DNA of 64,000 bases from Bacillus sp. Y1 (GCF_003586445.1 NZ_CP030028.1:4734501-4798500), one strand, 5' to 3'. Shown: positions 1-8,202, counted from the stretch's first letter. The notes: generated by a model not told the origin, from the sequence alone. Numbers and translations: made by a program.

Positions 1-1
1 T

Positions 2-337
2 AGAGGGCATGTGGTTGGATTAGAAAAAATCTATAATCTTACCAGAAACGGAAATGCTCCTTCCGCATCGACTCCTGTTGCTTCACCGACACCAGCCCCG
101 TCATCAGGTAGAACTGTCTATTTACCAGCCTCCGCTGACACTTGGAGAATCTATAATGTGGATGCTGCACCGGTAAGAGCAAACGCAATTGGGCAGTTGA
201 GACCTTCCAAATTCGGTGGACTTTCTTATCGTATTGTTGCAGAAGGAAATGAGCCTTACACATATATTATTGATACTGCTGATTTTGGGAGAATAAAAAT
301 TTATGCTCATCCTAATACAGGTGCTGTAATTAAATAG
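2..337 (+). CDS. N-acetylmuramoyl-L-alanine amidase, C-terminal part (gene enters from the left)
   Basis: The reading frame is open to the left edge; the first codons read RGHVVGLEKIYNL, which matches the end of the Amidase_3 domain of the complete amidase at 5132-6076 (RGHVAGLEKVFNL). The catalytic domain therefore lies mostly outside the window. After a Pro/Ser/Thr linker comes a domain of about 75 residues (VYLPASADTWRIYNV ... FGGLSYRIV ... DFGRIKIYAHPNTGAVIK) resembling the Amidase02_C wall-binding domain of Bacillus autolysins and phage endolysins. Inferred role: peptidoglycan hydrolase cleaving the MurNAc-L-Ala bond. The GTG at 11 is an internal valine codon, not the start. Confidence 0.85.
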   Translation, partial: RGHVVGLEKIYNLTRNGNAPSASTPVASPTPAPSSGRTVYLPASADTWRIYNVDAAPVRANAIGQLRPSKFGGLSYRIVAEGNEPYTYIIDTADFGRIKIYAHPNTGAVIK

Positions 338-345
338 TAGTACTT

Positions 346-375
346 GCCCCGAGGAATTTCGGGGCTATACTTTTT
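346..375. terminator. Bidirectional terminator between convergent genes
   Basis: Stem GCCCCGA/TCGGGGC with a 6-nt loop, followed on the + strand by TATACTTTTT. It separates the amidase end from the minus-strand 48-residue gene. Confidence 0.7.
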
Positions 376-401
376 GGGTTGAAGTACAAACATTTTATAA
401 T

Positions 402-548
402 CTAATTTTTCAGCTTTTCTTTCTTTCTCTCTATGCTTGAACAAATTGTTTTCTCCAACTGTTCCAAATCCTCAAGAGTTTTAACATCTTGGTTTATATA
501 CCTAATAGTTTTCTTAATATTCTTTGGTAGCTTATCGAAGGGTTTCAT
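402..548 (-). CDS. Small basic hypothetical protein, 48 aa
   Basis: Minus-strand ORF of 48 codons starting MKPFDKLPKNIKKTIRYINQ and ending in a charged helical tail (SIERKKEKLKN). Support: a GAGAGGT ribosome-binding site 10-12 nt before the ATG, a promoter just upstream (TTGATT, 17 bp, TAAAAT at 592-620) and a terminator just downstream. The composition (Lys/Glu/Leu/Ile, predicted helical) fits a folded small protein, but I do not recognise the family. A 67-codon ORF on the opposite strand at 433-636 has no ribosome-binding site and is taken as its shadow. Function unknown. Confidence 0.6.
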   Translation of the reverse strand: MKPFDKLPKNIKKTIRYINQDVKTLEDLEQLEKTICSSIERKKEKLKN

Positions 549-591
549 TCTATGTATTACCTCTCATTATTTAAATATATATTTTCTAACC

Positions 592-620
592 ATTTTAGAT
601 TCAGTCTTGCTGATAATCAA
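592..620 (-). promoter_or_regulatory. Sigma-A-type promoter of the 48-aa gene
   Basis: On the minus strand TTGATT (615-620), 17-bp spacer, TAAAAT (592-597), about 45 bp upstream of the ATG. Confidence 0.5.
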
Positions 621-625
621 TGCAA

Positions 626-662
626 CAAAAAAATAAACCTTACACGTAGTGTAAGGTTTATT
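626..662 (-). terminator. Terminator of the Yip1/HlyD-like operon
   Basis: Perfect stem AATAAACCTTACAC/GTGTAAGGTTTATT with a 3-nt loop, followed on the minus strand by TTTTTTTG. It lies just after the membrane-fusion gene. Confidence 0.75.
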
Positions 663-672
663 ACTTAATTAA

Positions 673-1881
673 TCAATTTACCAAAAGACCTTTTACAACT
701 AATTTAAGCGCCTGTCTCTTCCCGATTTCCTTAAATACACTTTTTGTTAGTTTTTTCGGTTGAAGTGAGGTGAAGAAGTGGTTTTTATTTTTGAGGGTGT
801 TAGCAGTGAGAACTACTTTTTCCCCCTCTTGAGCGTTTGCTTTGATTTCTTTTACATGGTTGAGTTGTAAGCCTGTTTCAATTTGGCGACGTTCAATGGT
901 TCCATTAGCCATCATGACATACATATACGACTTCGTACCTTTTTTCTTAATCGAGTTAGTTGAAACGGTCAGAGCATCGTTTATTTCGTTTGTGATGATT
1001 TTCAAGTCCACGTTTGAACCGAAAGGAATGGTTGAACTAGGCTGTTCATTTAATTGTATTATGTACGAATATTGAGTTTCCCTTTTTTCCTTTGGCTCTT
1101 TTTTCGGAAGGGTGGAGATGCTTGAAATGGTTCCTTCCAATTTATCTTTTTGAAGGCTTGATGTTATTACTACCTTCATCCCCTCATCAAAGGTTGATAT
1201 CTCTTTTTCTGTGAGAGTGGCTTCTACCTGTAGGTCGTTCGATGTAATAGTAACGATCGGGTTATTTAAATCATGACGAATTTCTTTGACGATTCCAGCT
1301 ATTTTACTGTTAATCGTAAGACTGGATAAGCCCTGGTCCATACTTGCAAGTGCCGTTTCTTGCTTGTCGAGATCAGCTTCAAGTCTACTTACCTGTAATT
1401 CTTTTTCATAGATTTCAATTTCAAGCGAGTTGGCCATGATTGTGTTTGATGATTCATTTTCTTCGGTTGTTGAGCTTTCTATATCACTTAATAGGTCATC
1501 TAAGTTGTCAATATTGTCTTCAAGAGCTTCTATTTCATCTTCGAGTCGTGATATTTCTAGTTGATTTTGGGCGATAGCCACGTTAATATCTACGGAGGAA
1601 AGCTCTAAGATAGGAGTGTTTTCTTCCACCTGATCCCCTTCTTTAACAAGAAATGCTTCGAAATCCCCCGTATTCTCCTCGTAGTAGATATATTCCTCTT
1701 CAACGGGTGTTATCAAACCCTTATCGGTATGTGATTCTACTAAGTTCTGCTCCTTGACGGTTGTCCATGTATCTACGTAGCTGAGCCTCTTGATTTCACT
1801 ATCCTTTTTGTAGATAAGGTAGAGATTGCCGATCATGAATAGAGTGCCAACAAGGATGACTGTCCAATTTTTCCAGTTCAT
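673..1881 (-). CDS. HlyD/RND-type membrane fusion (periplasmic adaptor) protein, YknX-like
   Basis: 402-residue protein with one N-terminal membrane anchor (WTVILVGTLFMIGNLYLIY), a barrel-sandwich half (EAFLVKEGDQVEENTPILEL), a long Glu-rich coiled coil (about residues 100-190), the second lipoyl half (LTINSKIAGIVKEI) and beta-barrel regions. These are the hallmarks of adaptor subunits of ABC or RND exporters, placed outside the membrane. The start is set at the ATG (MNWKNW) preceded by AAGGAG; the ORF stays open further upstream but would overlap the previous gene. It follows a Yip1 gene, as in B. subtilis yknW-yknX, but no yknY/yknZ-type ABC genes are present. Function as an exporter part is inferred. 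Confidence 0.75.
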   Translation of the reverse strand: MNWKNWTVILVGTLFMIGNLYLIYKKDSEIKRLSYVDTWTTVKEQNLVESHTDKGLITPVEEEYIYYEENTGDFEAFLVKEGDQVEENTPILELSSVDINVAIAQNQLEISRLEDEIEALEDNIDNLDDLLSDIESSTTEENESSNTIMANSLEIEIYEKELQVSRLEADLDKQETALASMDQGLSSLTINSKIAGIVKEIRHDLNNPIVTITSNDLQVEATLTEKEISTFDEGMKVVITSSLQKDKLEGTISSISTLPKKEPKEKRETQYSYIIQLNEQPSSTIPFGSNVDLKIITNEINDALTVSTNSIKKKGTKSYMYVMMANGTIERRQIETGLQLNHVKEIKANAQEGEKVVLTANTLKNKNHFFTSLQPKKLTKSVFKEIGKRQALKLVVKGLLVN

Positions 1882-1897
1882 AAATCTAGCAACTCCT

Positions 1898-2560
1898 TTA
1901 TAGTAATTTTTCAAAGTCGATGTAAGAGAATAGTGCCAATACAAGCCAGATAACGACGTTTGTTGCAATGACAATGGCTAGTACGATTTTGTTGTTTCGG
2001 TTCATGATAGATTTTACATATGTATACTGAAGTACAATGGCCCAAATTTGGAAAAAGGTAATCTGAGCTAAGAATAGGATGATATAACGATAATCTGTTA
2101 TATACTGAGCAATTACTCCTAACGAGTATGGAAGTGACACTGGGTCAAGTCCAAGATAGAAGTGGAACGGGATACTAATAGCTTTTTCTAATAGAATGAT
2201 AGTTGTGATGATCAACTGAATATTTACATATCTAATATACTCAGTATCTGAAAAGAGCCAGAAGATGAGGGCTGGAAAAAAAATAAATAGTATTGTACCG
2301 AGAACCCCTACCAATACTTGCCCCGCAGCGAACAATAGTTTGGTAGCTTCATATTCCGAAGGGGTTAACTGATAGATTTGGTTTGATAATATTTCACTTC
2401 CTAACCCAAGGTACCCACTAATTGAATAGAGCAGGAAGCTCGCGAAGGTGAGGATAATCGTATACTTCCAAGTCCCTTCCATTTTTTCAGCATTTGTCAA
2501 CTGGTGTCCTATGATGTATGGGTCTTTTAATCCGCGGAACAGCTGTACACGATAGATCAT
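1898..2560 (-). CDS. Yip1-family membrane protein, YknW-like
   Basis: 220 residues with five or more hydrophobic segments (for example TIILTFASFLLYSI, VGVLGTILFIFFPALIFWLF, IVLAIVIATNVVIWLVLALF). The N-terminal region and topology match Yip1-domain proteins, of which B. subtilis YknW helps assemble the YknXYZ exporter. ATG preceded by GGAGG. The membrane-fusion gene begins 16 bp after its stop, so the two form an operon. It is preceded by the terminator of xpaC-yaaN and so should have its own promoter. Its partner transporter is not in the window. Confidence 0.65.
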   Translation of the reverse strand: MIYRVQLFRGLKDPYIIGHQLTNAEKMEGTWKYTIILTFASFLLYSISGYLGLGSEILSNQIYQLTPSEYEATKLLFAAGQVLVGVLGTILFIFFPALIFWLFSDTEYIRYVNIQLIITTIILLEKAISIPFHFYLGLDPVSLPYSLGVIAQYITDYRYIILFLAQITFFQIWAIVLQYTYVKSIMNRNNKIVLAIVIATNVVIWLVLALFSYIDFEKLL

Positions 2561-2644
2561 ATTCTTCCTCCATAATTTGGCATTTATTGCGATATTCCTA
2601 CATTATATTTTACTTGATTTGATATTTTTTGGAAACGGAATCGA

Positions 2645-2680
2645 CAAAAAAAGACCACTTCCGACTTGGAGGTGGAAAAA
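2645..2680 (-). terminator. Terminator of the xpaC-yaaN operon
   Basis: Minus-strand stem CCACCTCC/GGAAGTGG (one G-T pair) followed by TCTTTTTTTG, 30-60 bp after the yaaN stop. Confidence 0.7.
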
Positions 2681-2713
2681 ATAGAGACTTGATAATTGTT
2701 CGTAAATTTATTA

Positions 2714-3913
2714 CTAACGTGGGTTGGTGCCCCAGTTCAGAAGTTTTTGTTTTAGTTCGTCTTCCATTTGCGCTAGTTCGTGTTCCGCTTGACGGCGCTT
2801 GATGCGACCCTCTTGCTGAATGCGAATGGTTTCTTCAAGTGTCTGGATGAGGTTCTCTTGAGTCTTTTTAAGAGTTTCGATGTCGACTAAACCACGCTCG
2901 TTTTCTTTTGCTGTTTCGATTGTGTTCGTTTTTAACATTTCAGCGTTCTTGAGTAGTAGCTCGTTTGTTGTTTTTGAGACTTGTTTTTGAGCTTCAACGG
3001 CATTTCGCTGCCGAATTAACGTCAGTGCAATCGCTACTTGGTTTTTCCATAATGGAATAGCTGTCATAATGGAAGACTGGATTTTTTCAATCAGTGCTTG
3101 GTTTGTGTTTTGAATCAAGCGAATTTGCGGTGCACTTTGCACTGTTATTTCACGACTGAGCTTTAGATCATAAATACGCTTGTCTAGACGGTCAGCAAAC
3201 TGCATCATGTCGTTTACTTCTTGGAACGCCATTTGATCTTGAGTGGACTCTGCCTTTTGTTTTAGTTTTGGAATGGTAGATTGGTTCAGTTCGTCGAGCT
3301 TTAGTTCCCCTGCTGCGATGTATACGTTCAGCGCGTGGAAATACTCTTTGTTGTGTTCGTAAAGTTTTTCTAGAAACACCACATCACTCATAAGTGTGTT
3401 TTTTGAGCGCTCTAACTTTACACTGATTCTGTCAATTTGCGCTCCTGTTTTTTGGTATTTCGAGAGCACCTCTTGTAGTGAATTTTGGATTTTCCCAAAC
3501 ATCCTTGAGAACATCGAGCGTTTCTCAGGCTTTAGTTCGTCTGGGTTTACCTCATTGAATTTCTTCATAAGGTCAGAGAGGATCTCCCCCACTTCCCCAA
3601 TGTCTTCTTTTTTTACATGCTCGATCATTGAGTTCGAAAAAGTCATGAGCTTAGACTGTGCTTGCGTTCCGTACGTGATGATTGCTTGATGGTTTTTCGG
3701 GTCAATTTGTTGCGCTAATTGAAATGCCTTCTCCCTGTTTTCCGGTGGGATGACATCAATTAGCTTTAACGGCTTATCTGTTTGTTGCGTAGCTAGGATG
3801 GGTTGGTCCTGCGCTGAAATCGGATCAGCAAAGGGATTTCCGAGCAAATCGTCTAACATATTACTGCTAGATGATGCTCGCTGCAATTGCGGCTCATTGT
3901 TACGATCTGTCAT
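2714..3913 (-). CDS. yaaN: TelA-family toxic-anion resistance protein, YaaN-like
   Basis: 399 residues, soluble and rich in Gln, Lys and Glu, with long amphipathic helices typical of the TelA family (tellurite resistance; YaaN in B. subtilis). The start ATG overlaps the last bases of xpaC in an ATGA junction (4-bp overlap), and AGGAG lies inside the end of xpaC, so translation is coupled. The same gene pair occurs in B. subtilis. Homologues are linked to resistance to tellurite and cell-envelope stress, but the biochemical role is unknown. Confidence 0.85.
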   Translation of the reverse strand: MTDRNNEPQLQRASSSSNMLDDLLGNPFADPISAQDQPILATQQTDKPLKLIDVIPPENREKAFQLAQQIDPKNHQAIITYGTQAQSKLMTFSNSMIEHVKKEDIGEVGEILSDLMKKFNEVNPDELKPEKRSMFSRMFGKIQNSLQEVLSKYQKTGAQIDRISVKLERSKNTLMSDVVFLEKLYEHNKEYFHALNVYIAAGELKLDELNQSTIPKLKQKAESTQDQMAFQEVNDMMQFADRLDKRIYDLKLSREITVQSAPQIRLIQNTNQALIEKIQSSIMTAIPLWKNQVAIALTLIRQRNAVEAQKQVSKTTNELLLKNAEMLKTNTIETAKENERGLVDIETLKKTQENLIQTLEETIRIQQEGRIKRRQAEHELAQMEDELKQKLLNWGTNPR

Positions 3914-4566
3914 TTAATTCTCCTACTTTCTTCATTCGGGTCTAGATTCTTCGGTTTGAGGGTAAACTTCTTCACAACATCTAGCTCGAAGTTCAGTTTA
4001 TCTATATCATTCGATAGGACTTGGTTTAAATCCTCTTCAATCACATGGGAAAGGTCACGAAGAGCACTTTTCGTATCTTGAAGAGAGATAAGTAATTCAG
4101 AGTTCTTTTTCGGCTGGCTAGATAGGAACGCATATTTTTCTGCAAGTTCCACCATTGAATCTAAGTGTGAATAATAGAAAGGCTCCGCTTGATAAAAGCG
4201 CTTTGGTTCTTTTTTTGTAATGGAGTAGATCTTATTTGCTACTCGAAGTGTATCAAGCTGTTGCTTAAAAGCCGCGACGTCTCTTACTTGGAAAAATGCT
4301 TTTCTCAAACGCTGAAGCTTTGGCTTAGCTTCTTTTAGGTTCTTTCTAATGTATACATACTCTTTACGTGAGATGTTATATTTTTTGAATGTTTTTGCCT
4401 TAACGATTCCATTGGTGATTAAATAAGCAACTATACCAGCTACAAGTGAGATTGCTGACGCTGTAAGGAACCCATTATTCAAAGCGAAAAAACTTATAAG
4501 CCATGTCAAAACAGAAGCTGGAAGGGAGATAAAGAAAAATATAAGCAATGCAATTAAGAAGTTCAC
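3910..4566 (-). CDS. xpaC: XpaC-family membrane protein
   Basis: 218 residues with two N-terminal hydrophobic helices ([20 protein letters not shown] and [18 protein letters not shown]) followed by a long charged helical domain. It matches XpaC, named for 5-bromo-4-chloroindolyl phosphate hydrolysis; the true function is unknown. A GTG at 4566 with GGAG nine bases before it is preferred as start. An upstream in-frame ATG at 4635 has no ribosome-binding site. It is first gene of the operon with yaaN, and the two products probably act together at the membrane. Confidence 0.8.
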   Translation of the reverse strand: MNFLIALLIFFFISLPASVLTWLISFFALNNGFLTASAISLVAGIVAYLITNGIVKAKTFKKYNISRKEYVYIRKNLKEAKPKLQRLRKAFFQVRDVAAFKQQLDTLRVANKIYSITKKEPKRFYQAEPFYYSHLDSMVELAEKYAFLSSQPKKNSELLISLQDTKSALRDLSHVIEEDLNQVLSNDIDKLNFELDVVKKFTLKPKNLDPNEESRRIK

Positions 4567-5066
4567 TGTAATCGACTCCTGACCTCTCGGGATTTCTATG
4601 TTAAGTAATACGAAGGTTTGTAAAAAAGGTTTCATAATTAGGCGATTCTAGGTTTCGGCACCACCTAATTTCCTATATAACCACTATAACCGAAATTTCC
4701 TATTTTCAAAATGGACTTCCTCTGTATTTACAACTAGGTCTTGAGACTGATAACTATTTTAATTATCGTCGTGTTTTAGTCTAAGAACAGTAACCCTTAC
4801 CTGATACAATTAATCTTGATTATTTATCATTAAATAAATATGATTAATTTAGAACCACTATTGAAGCGCCTACTACCGGCCAAGTGTAGGTTGCTTCTCC
4901 CCTCTATTTTATCTCTATCTATAATATGAGATTACCTTATACACTTCATTTGTTTACCTTATTTAACTATGGGTTGGGCCCTGAATTTTACTAAATCCTA
5001 TAATTAAAACCCTCTCTTTTGAGAAGGTTTTTGGATAAAAAGATTCATTACTTAATATTTGATTCT
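4567..5066. other. Intergenic region without a recognisable gene
   Basis: About 500 bp between xpaC and the amidase. It holds a hairpin at 4863-4898 (GAAGCGCCTAC paired with GTAGGTTGCTTC, no T-run) and a terminator-like stem at 5006-5035 (CTCTCTTTTGAGAAGG followed by TTTTTGG on the + strand) with no + gene to serve. No ORF with a ribosome-binding site was seen. Confidence 0.4.
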
Positions 5067-5100
5067 ATAAAAGCCTCCCTTAAATATGAAGGAGGCTCCT
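5067..5100 (-). terminator. Terminator of the CwlC-like amidase
   Basis: Minus-strand stem GAGCCTCCTT/AAGGGAGGCTTTT with a T-rich tail, 30 bp past the stop codon. Confidence 0.75.
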
Positions 5101-5131
5101 TTCACATAGTCACCTTCTCATTAAGATAACG

Positions 5132-6076
5132 TTACTCTGGTACATCAATGACAATGTAACCGTCTGCCTTTAACTTCCTCATTAGTTCTGGGTTCTTAGT
5201 ATCGATTAACCTAGCTAATCTGACCATCTCAGGTGACTTAACCGGTAGAGGATCTACCTCTACTTTAGCATTCTTCTCTGCAATAGCTCTTAACATAACT
5301 TCACCAACTGCAGTTGTATAAACCGCATCTTGAGTTAAACCATAATCTTTTTGGAAAGCTAGAAGTGCTGCCTCCGTATACTGATCGAATAGGTTATCAG
5401 TTTTTGTTGTATACTCTAATGTCCTTAGCATTTGGTTAAGTGCTTGAACATTAGGACCTCTTTCTCCTCTAACCAGTTTTCCGTCTGCACTGTCAGCCAC
5501 CTGACTTGAAGCTGCCTGTGCTACAACTTGTTTTTTCTGGAGATTAAACACTTTTTCTAATCCTGCAACATGTCCTCTTGCAACTGATTCAATCCAAGCA
5601 GGATTCTTCATTTTTGCAGTATCGCTTGCATTATCGATAAATCCATTCTCAGTTAATACTGCATCCATATTGGTTTCACGTAGCATATGGAAGTCTGCCT
5701 TCTTCATACCTCTGTCAGTCATATTGATTCTTGAGATTATTTCAGAGTGGATAGTACGTTGCATCTGAGCCGTTCTTGAAGAGTTGGATAACTTATTGTA
5801 AATAAAATCTTCATACCCGACTCCACCACCAGAATTGACATGAACCGAATAAAGAAAGTCAGCCCCCCATGAATTTGCCGCATTGGTACGTTGGCTTAAG
5901 GAAACAGTTGAATCTCCCGTACGACTCATTCTTACAGATACATTGGAATACTCTCCTTCTAGAATGTCTCTAATTTTCAAACCAATTTGTAGTGTCACAT
6001 TCTTTTCTTGAATACCAAAGCCTACTGCACCAGGGTCGGTTCCACCATGACCAGGATCAATAAATATTTTTACCAT
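5132..6076 (-). CDS. N-acetylmuramoyl-L-alanine amidase, CwlC-like, with PG-binding domain
   Basis: 314 residues. The Amidase_3 domain (about 1-180) starts MVKIFIDPGHGGTDPGA, with zinc-ligand regions DPGHGG, the Glu of GIQEKN, SVHVNSGGG and the catalytic Glu in LTENGFID; it is very close to B. subtilis CwlC, which lyses the mother-cell wall. There is no signal peptide, as in CwlC, where release depends on mother-cell lysis. A C-terminal PG_binding_1 repeat follows (KLVRGERGPNVQALNQML ... AFQKDYGLTQDAV). The start ATG at 6076 has GGGGTG in front; a GTG three codons earlier overlaps that site. The left-edge amidase appears to be a paralogue with a different wall-binding domain. Confidence 0.9.
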   Translation of the reverse strand: MVKIFIDPGHGGTDPGAVGFGIQEKNVTLQIGLKIRDILEGEYSNVSVRMSRTGDSTVSLSQRTNAANSWGADFLYSVHVNSGGGVGYEDFIYNKLSNSSRTAQMQRTIHSEIISRINMTDRGMKKADFHMLRETNMDAVLTENGFIDNASDTAKMKNPAWIESVARGHVAGLEKVFNLQKKQVVAQAASSQVADSADGKLVRGERGPNVQALNQMLRTLEYTTKTDNLFDQYTEAALLAFQKDYGLTQDAVYTTAVGEVMLRAIAEKNAKVEVDPLPVKSPEMVRLARLIDTKNPELMRKLKADGYIVIDVPE

Positions 6077-6204
6077 TCTTTTCACCCCATATTGTTATTG
6101 TTATCCTTTTCCCTTCTTAGTTTTGAGGCAAACTGGGCAATCGCGGAATTATCTATTTATTAATCCTTGATCTTGCAAAGCAATTGCGCTGTTTCATCTT
6201 CCTA

Positions 6205-6237
6205 AACAAAAAAACACCTACAATAATAGGTGTTTAA
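6205..6237 (-). terminator. Terminator of the riboswitch-controlled small gene
   Basis: Stem AACACCTA/TAGGTGTT, loop of 6, followed on the minus strand by TTTTTTTG. It overlaps the stop codon of the 45-aa ORF. Confidence 0.8.
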
Positions 6238-6371
6238 CTTATCTTCTTACTTTGTAGTAACTCTAATAGATGTCGTTGTCCAATTTCATCAGCACGACTA
6301 GACACTTTCATTAGACCCAAATAAAAACTAAAACCTAAAAACCATATCACAAATGCAAAAAGTATCCACAT
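6234..6371 (-). CDS. Small single-span membrane protein, 45 aa, behind a c-di-GMP riboswitch
   Basis: ORF of 45 codons starting MWILFAFVIWFLGFSFYLGL (one membrane helix) followed by a charged tail ending LLELLQSKKIS. The ribosome-binding site GAGGAGG lies 7 nt before the ATG, and a strong terminator overlaps its end, so it is a complete one-gene transcription unit. The leader matches a GEMM-I c-di-GMP aptamer that ends three bases before the ribosome-binding site. No family recognised; the context suggests a c-di-GMP-responsive membrane peptide, perhaps tied to the motile/sessile switch. Existence is well supported; function unknown. Confidence 0.7.
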   Translation of the reverse strand: MWILFAFVIWFLGFSFYLGLMKVSSRADEIGQRHLLELLQSKKIS

Positions 6372-6387
6372 CTCTTTTCCTCCTCGT

Positions 6388-6470
6388 TCGGTAACTGGCT
6401 GGCATAGAACTTGTCCTTAGCCCCTTTAGTTTTGCGCCACCATTTTTCAATGATTTTGCCGCTTATCGTC
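6388..6470 (-). ncRNA. c-di-GMP-I (GEMM-I) riboswitch aptamer
   Basis: The minus strand reads, in order, the family landmarks: GCGGCAAAATC, a short hairpin CATT-GAAA-AATG (GNRA loop), GGTGGCGCAAAAC, GGGGCTAAGG, then TATGCCAGCCAGTTACCG. The GAAA loop, the GCAAA joins and the TATGCCAGCC receptor-like strand are the conserved parts of GEMM-I. The 5' CGGCAA can pair with the 3' TTACCG (one mismatch) to close P1. The GAGGAGG of the downstream gene starts only a few bases after the aptamer, which suggests control of translation initiation rather than termination. Confidence 0.8.
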
Positions 6471-6489
6471 GATTCTAGATGTCAATTTT

Positions 6490-6517
6490 ATTTTAAGATA
6501 GTTAGGTCTAAAGTCAA
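6490..6517 (-). promoter_or_regulatory. Promoter of the riboswitch transcript
   Basis: Minus strand TTGACT (6512-6517), 16-bp spacer, TAAAAT (6490-6495). The predicted start, near 6483, precedes the aptamer by about 12 nt. Confidence 0.6.
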
Positions 6518-6681
6518 TGAGTCTAAAGTCTTACAAAATTATAAAGTTATACTTAATAATATGACTTTCCACCAATTGTCGGACTTTGTAGAAGTTTTGG
6601 TTGTTTATCTATATTTCATAGGTGGTAAATAAGGAGTACTTGAAACCTAGGTTGAAGTGACAAATACTAAGGAGTGGTCTT

Positions 6682-6795
6682 ATGAAGATTAAGGTCAAAA
6701 GCTGGAAGATGCTTACTGCTCAAGACAAAATCTTTATTTTAAAAGCCATCAGCTTTCGGTCACAGGCAATGTCTTCAAGTAATACCTCGGATTAA
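6682..6795 (+). CDS. Small hypothetical protein, 37 aa
   Basis: ORF of 37 codons (MKIKVKSWKMLTAQDKIFIL ...), preceded by AAGGAG eight bases upstream of the ATG. It is basic at the N-terminus and Ser-rich at the C-terminus. A weak promoter-like pair (TTGTAG, 17 bp, CTATAT) lies upstream, divergent from the riboswitch unit. No family recognised and no terminator is evident. It may be a real micro-gene or chance. Confidence 0.35.
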   Translation: MKIKVKSWKMLTAQDKIFILKAISFRSQAMSSSNTSD

Positions 6796-6934
6796 TAAAC
6801 CACCGATTTCTTTAAACCTTTTATCCACTATGCTAGTAAGCCTGTAAATATTCCATCTTTTCAGCAATATTTTGTGAACTTTATTAACATATGTCCCACT
6901 GCATGAATATACATACTATTGAAAGGAGGGATTT

Positions 6935-7129
6935 ATGTTGAATAGTTATCCTTTATTATTCTTAGCTGCTATGCTTGCTGGTTTTGGATTGTTACGCGTT
7001 CCTGTAAGCGGTTTCCTAACGCCTCTTGATCCACTAATTGATGGCATTGGAGTTTTAACTGTCCTTATCTTTGCTTTAGCTCTTATCTATCATGGATTAA
7101 TGTTTTTAGCAGGAAAGAAAAAATTTTAA
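6935..7129 (+). CDS. Small membrane protein, 64 aa
   Basis: Two hydrophobic segments (PLLFLAAMLAGFGLL and LTVLIFALALIYHGLMFLAG) and a basic end (KKKF). AAAGGAGGG precedes the ATG by 5-6 bases, and a terminator follows at 7140-7168, so it forms its own unit. The upstream sequence has CATACTA at 6912-6918, reminiscent of a sporulation -10 element, but no matching -35 was convincing. Family not recognised. Confidence 0.7.
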   Translation: MLNSYPLLFLAAMLAGFGLLRVPVSGFLTPLDPLIDGIGVLTVLIFALALIYHGLMFLAGKKKF

Positions 7130-7139
7130 TCGTTATTCT

Positions 7140-7168
7140 AACCAGGCTCATTTGGGTCTGGTTTTTAG
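7140..7168 (+). terminator. Terminator of the 64-aa membrane protein
   Basis: Stem AACCAG/CTGGTT with an inner GCTC/GGGT pairing, followed by TTTTTAGTTTT. Confidence 0.7.
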
Positions 7169-7250
7169 TTTTCACAGGAAAAATGTATTCATAATTTCTC
7201 CATTTGGAATTAAAATGGAATAGTACATAATTTCCAGGAGGATGATGGAG

Positions 7251-7865
7251 TTGTTTAAAAAAATTGCTGCTGACGCATTAGGTTTATCTGATATTGGAAA
7301 GATTATTGATCCAAAGGATTTTGACAAGACAGATGCTGACGATTACGTCATGCATGAGGACAATGAAAGAATTTATTTTTTAATCAAGACCAAAGCTGAT
7401 GAATATTGCTTTACAAATTTGGCATTGATTCATGTGGATGGCCAAAGCGCTGCGTCCTCTAAACGCACGCTATATCGTTATCCATATTCTCAGCACAAGA
7501 TTTCAAATGTTACTTTGGAAACAGCAGGAAAGCTTGACATGGATGTGGAGATTAAGTTCAGATTAGGAGACGTCCAATTTGATATTGACGTTCAAAAGGA
7601 TCAAATTGAAAAGCTAAAGGATTTGTATAAGGCGTTACTACGAATCTCTGAGACTACTCTTGAGAATTCACTTGTGACTAGCTTGGCGAACGAAAGTCTG
7701 GAGAAGGCTGTTGCTATCCTGCAAAACTCTCGTACAGAGGAATTGAAGCTTTCTGAGCAGTACAAGGAATTAACAGAGTTTGGTTTCAACTGGTTAACTT
7801 CAATTCGTGAACAGTATCATGAGAAAGACTTTGGTGCTGTTTTCGAGAAGTATATTAACAACTAA
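7251..7865 (+). CDS. yvbH: PH-domain protein, YvbH-like
   Basis: 204 residues closely resembling B. subtilis YvbH, with an N-terminal bacterial PH domain (FKKIAADALGLSDIGKII ... KRTLYRYPYSQ) and the YvbH extension ending FEKYINN. The TTG at 7251 is chosen as start: AGGAGG lies nine bases upstream, while the two ATG codons at 7242/7245 directly abut or overlap that site. The resulting length matches the family. Cytosolic; bacterial PH domains are thought to bind proteins or lipids, but the role here is unknown. A terminator at 7891-7927 ends the unit. Confidence 0.85.
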   Translation: MFKKIAADALGLSDIGKIIDPKDFDKTDADDYVMHEDNERIYFLIKTKADEYCFTNLALIHVDGQSAASSKRTLYRYPYSQHKISNVTLETAGKLDMDVEIKFRLGDVQFDIDVQKDQIEKLKDLYKALLRISETTLENSLVTSLANESLEKAVAILQNSRTEELKLSEQYKELTEFGFNWLTSIREQYHEKDFGAVFEKYINN

Positions 7866-7890
7866 AATATTATAAATACGATTTAAGATC

Positions 7891-7927
7891 GAGGAGAGCT
7901 CATTGAGCCTCCTCATTCTTCATTATT
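7891..7927 (+). terminator. Terminator of yvbH
   Basis: Stem GAGGAG(A)GCTC/GAGCCTCCTC with loop ATT, followed by ATTCTTCATTATTT. Confidence 0.65.
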
Positions 7928-8202
7928 TCGGTAGTTAATGAACAACAGCGTCTGATACTGCTTGGTTTCCTCCAAGTATCGTTAATCTATGAATATACTA
8001 TTGAAACATTAAAGTTTGTGTAGCGGTTGGTACTTTATTTTTTTCAACCAAAAGCAAACCGGAATTTTTTTCCACCAGAACGGAACCGGTTAGTGCATCA
8101 GGTTATAGAACACACCTGGACTTGAACAAGCAGTTAGACTTATTATGATTTTTCCTGATTTTTGTAAATGTTTTTTTATAATCATCGATTAAAGTCCTTG
8201 AT
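7928..8202. other. Intergenic region without a recognisable gene
   Basis: It contains a hairpin at about 7955-7981 (GATACTGCTTGG/CCAAGTATC) and A+T-rich sequence. No ORF with a ribosome-binding site and no RNA family was recognised. Confidence 0.4.

Noticed and set aside
433..636. 67-codon + strand ORF with hydrophobic product
   Set aside because: No ribosome-binding site, and it lies opposite a smaller minus-strand ORF that has promoter, ribosome-binding site and terminator.
6411..6632. 73-codon + strand ORF
   Set aside because: It lies antisense to the c-di-GMP aptamer and its promoter, and has no ribosome-binding site.
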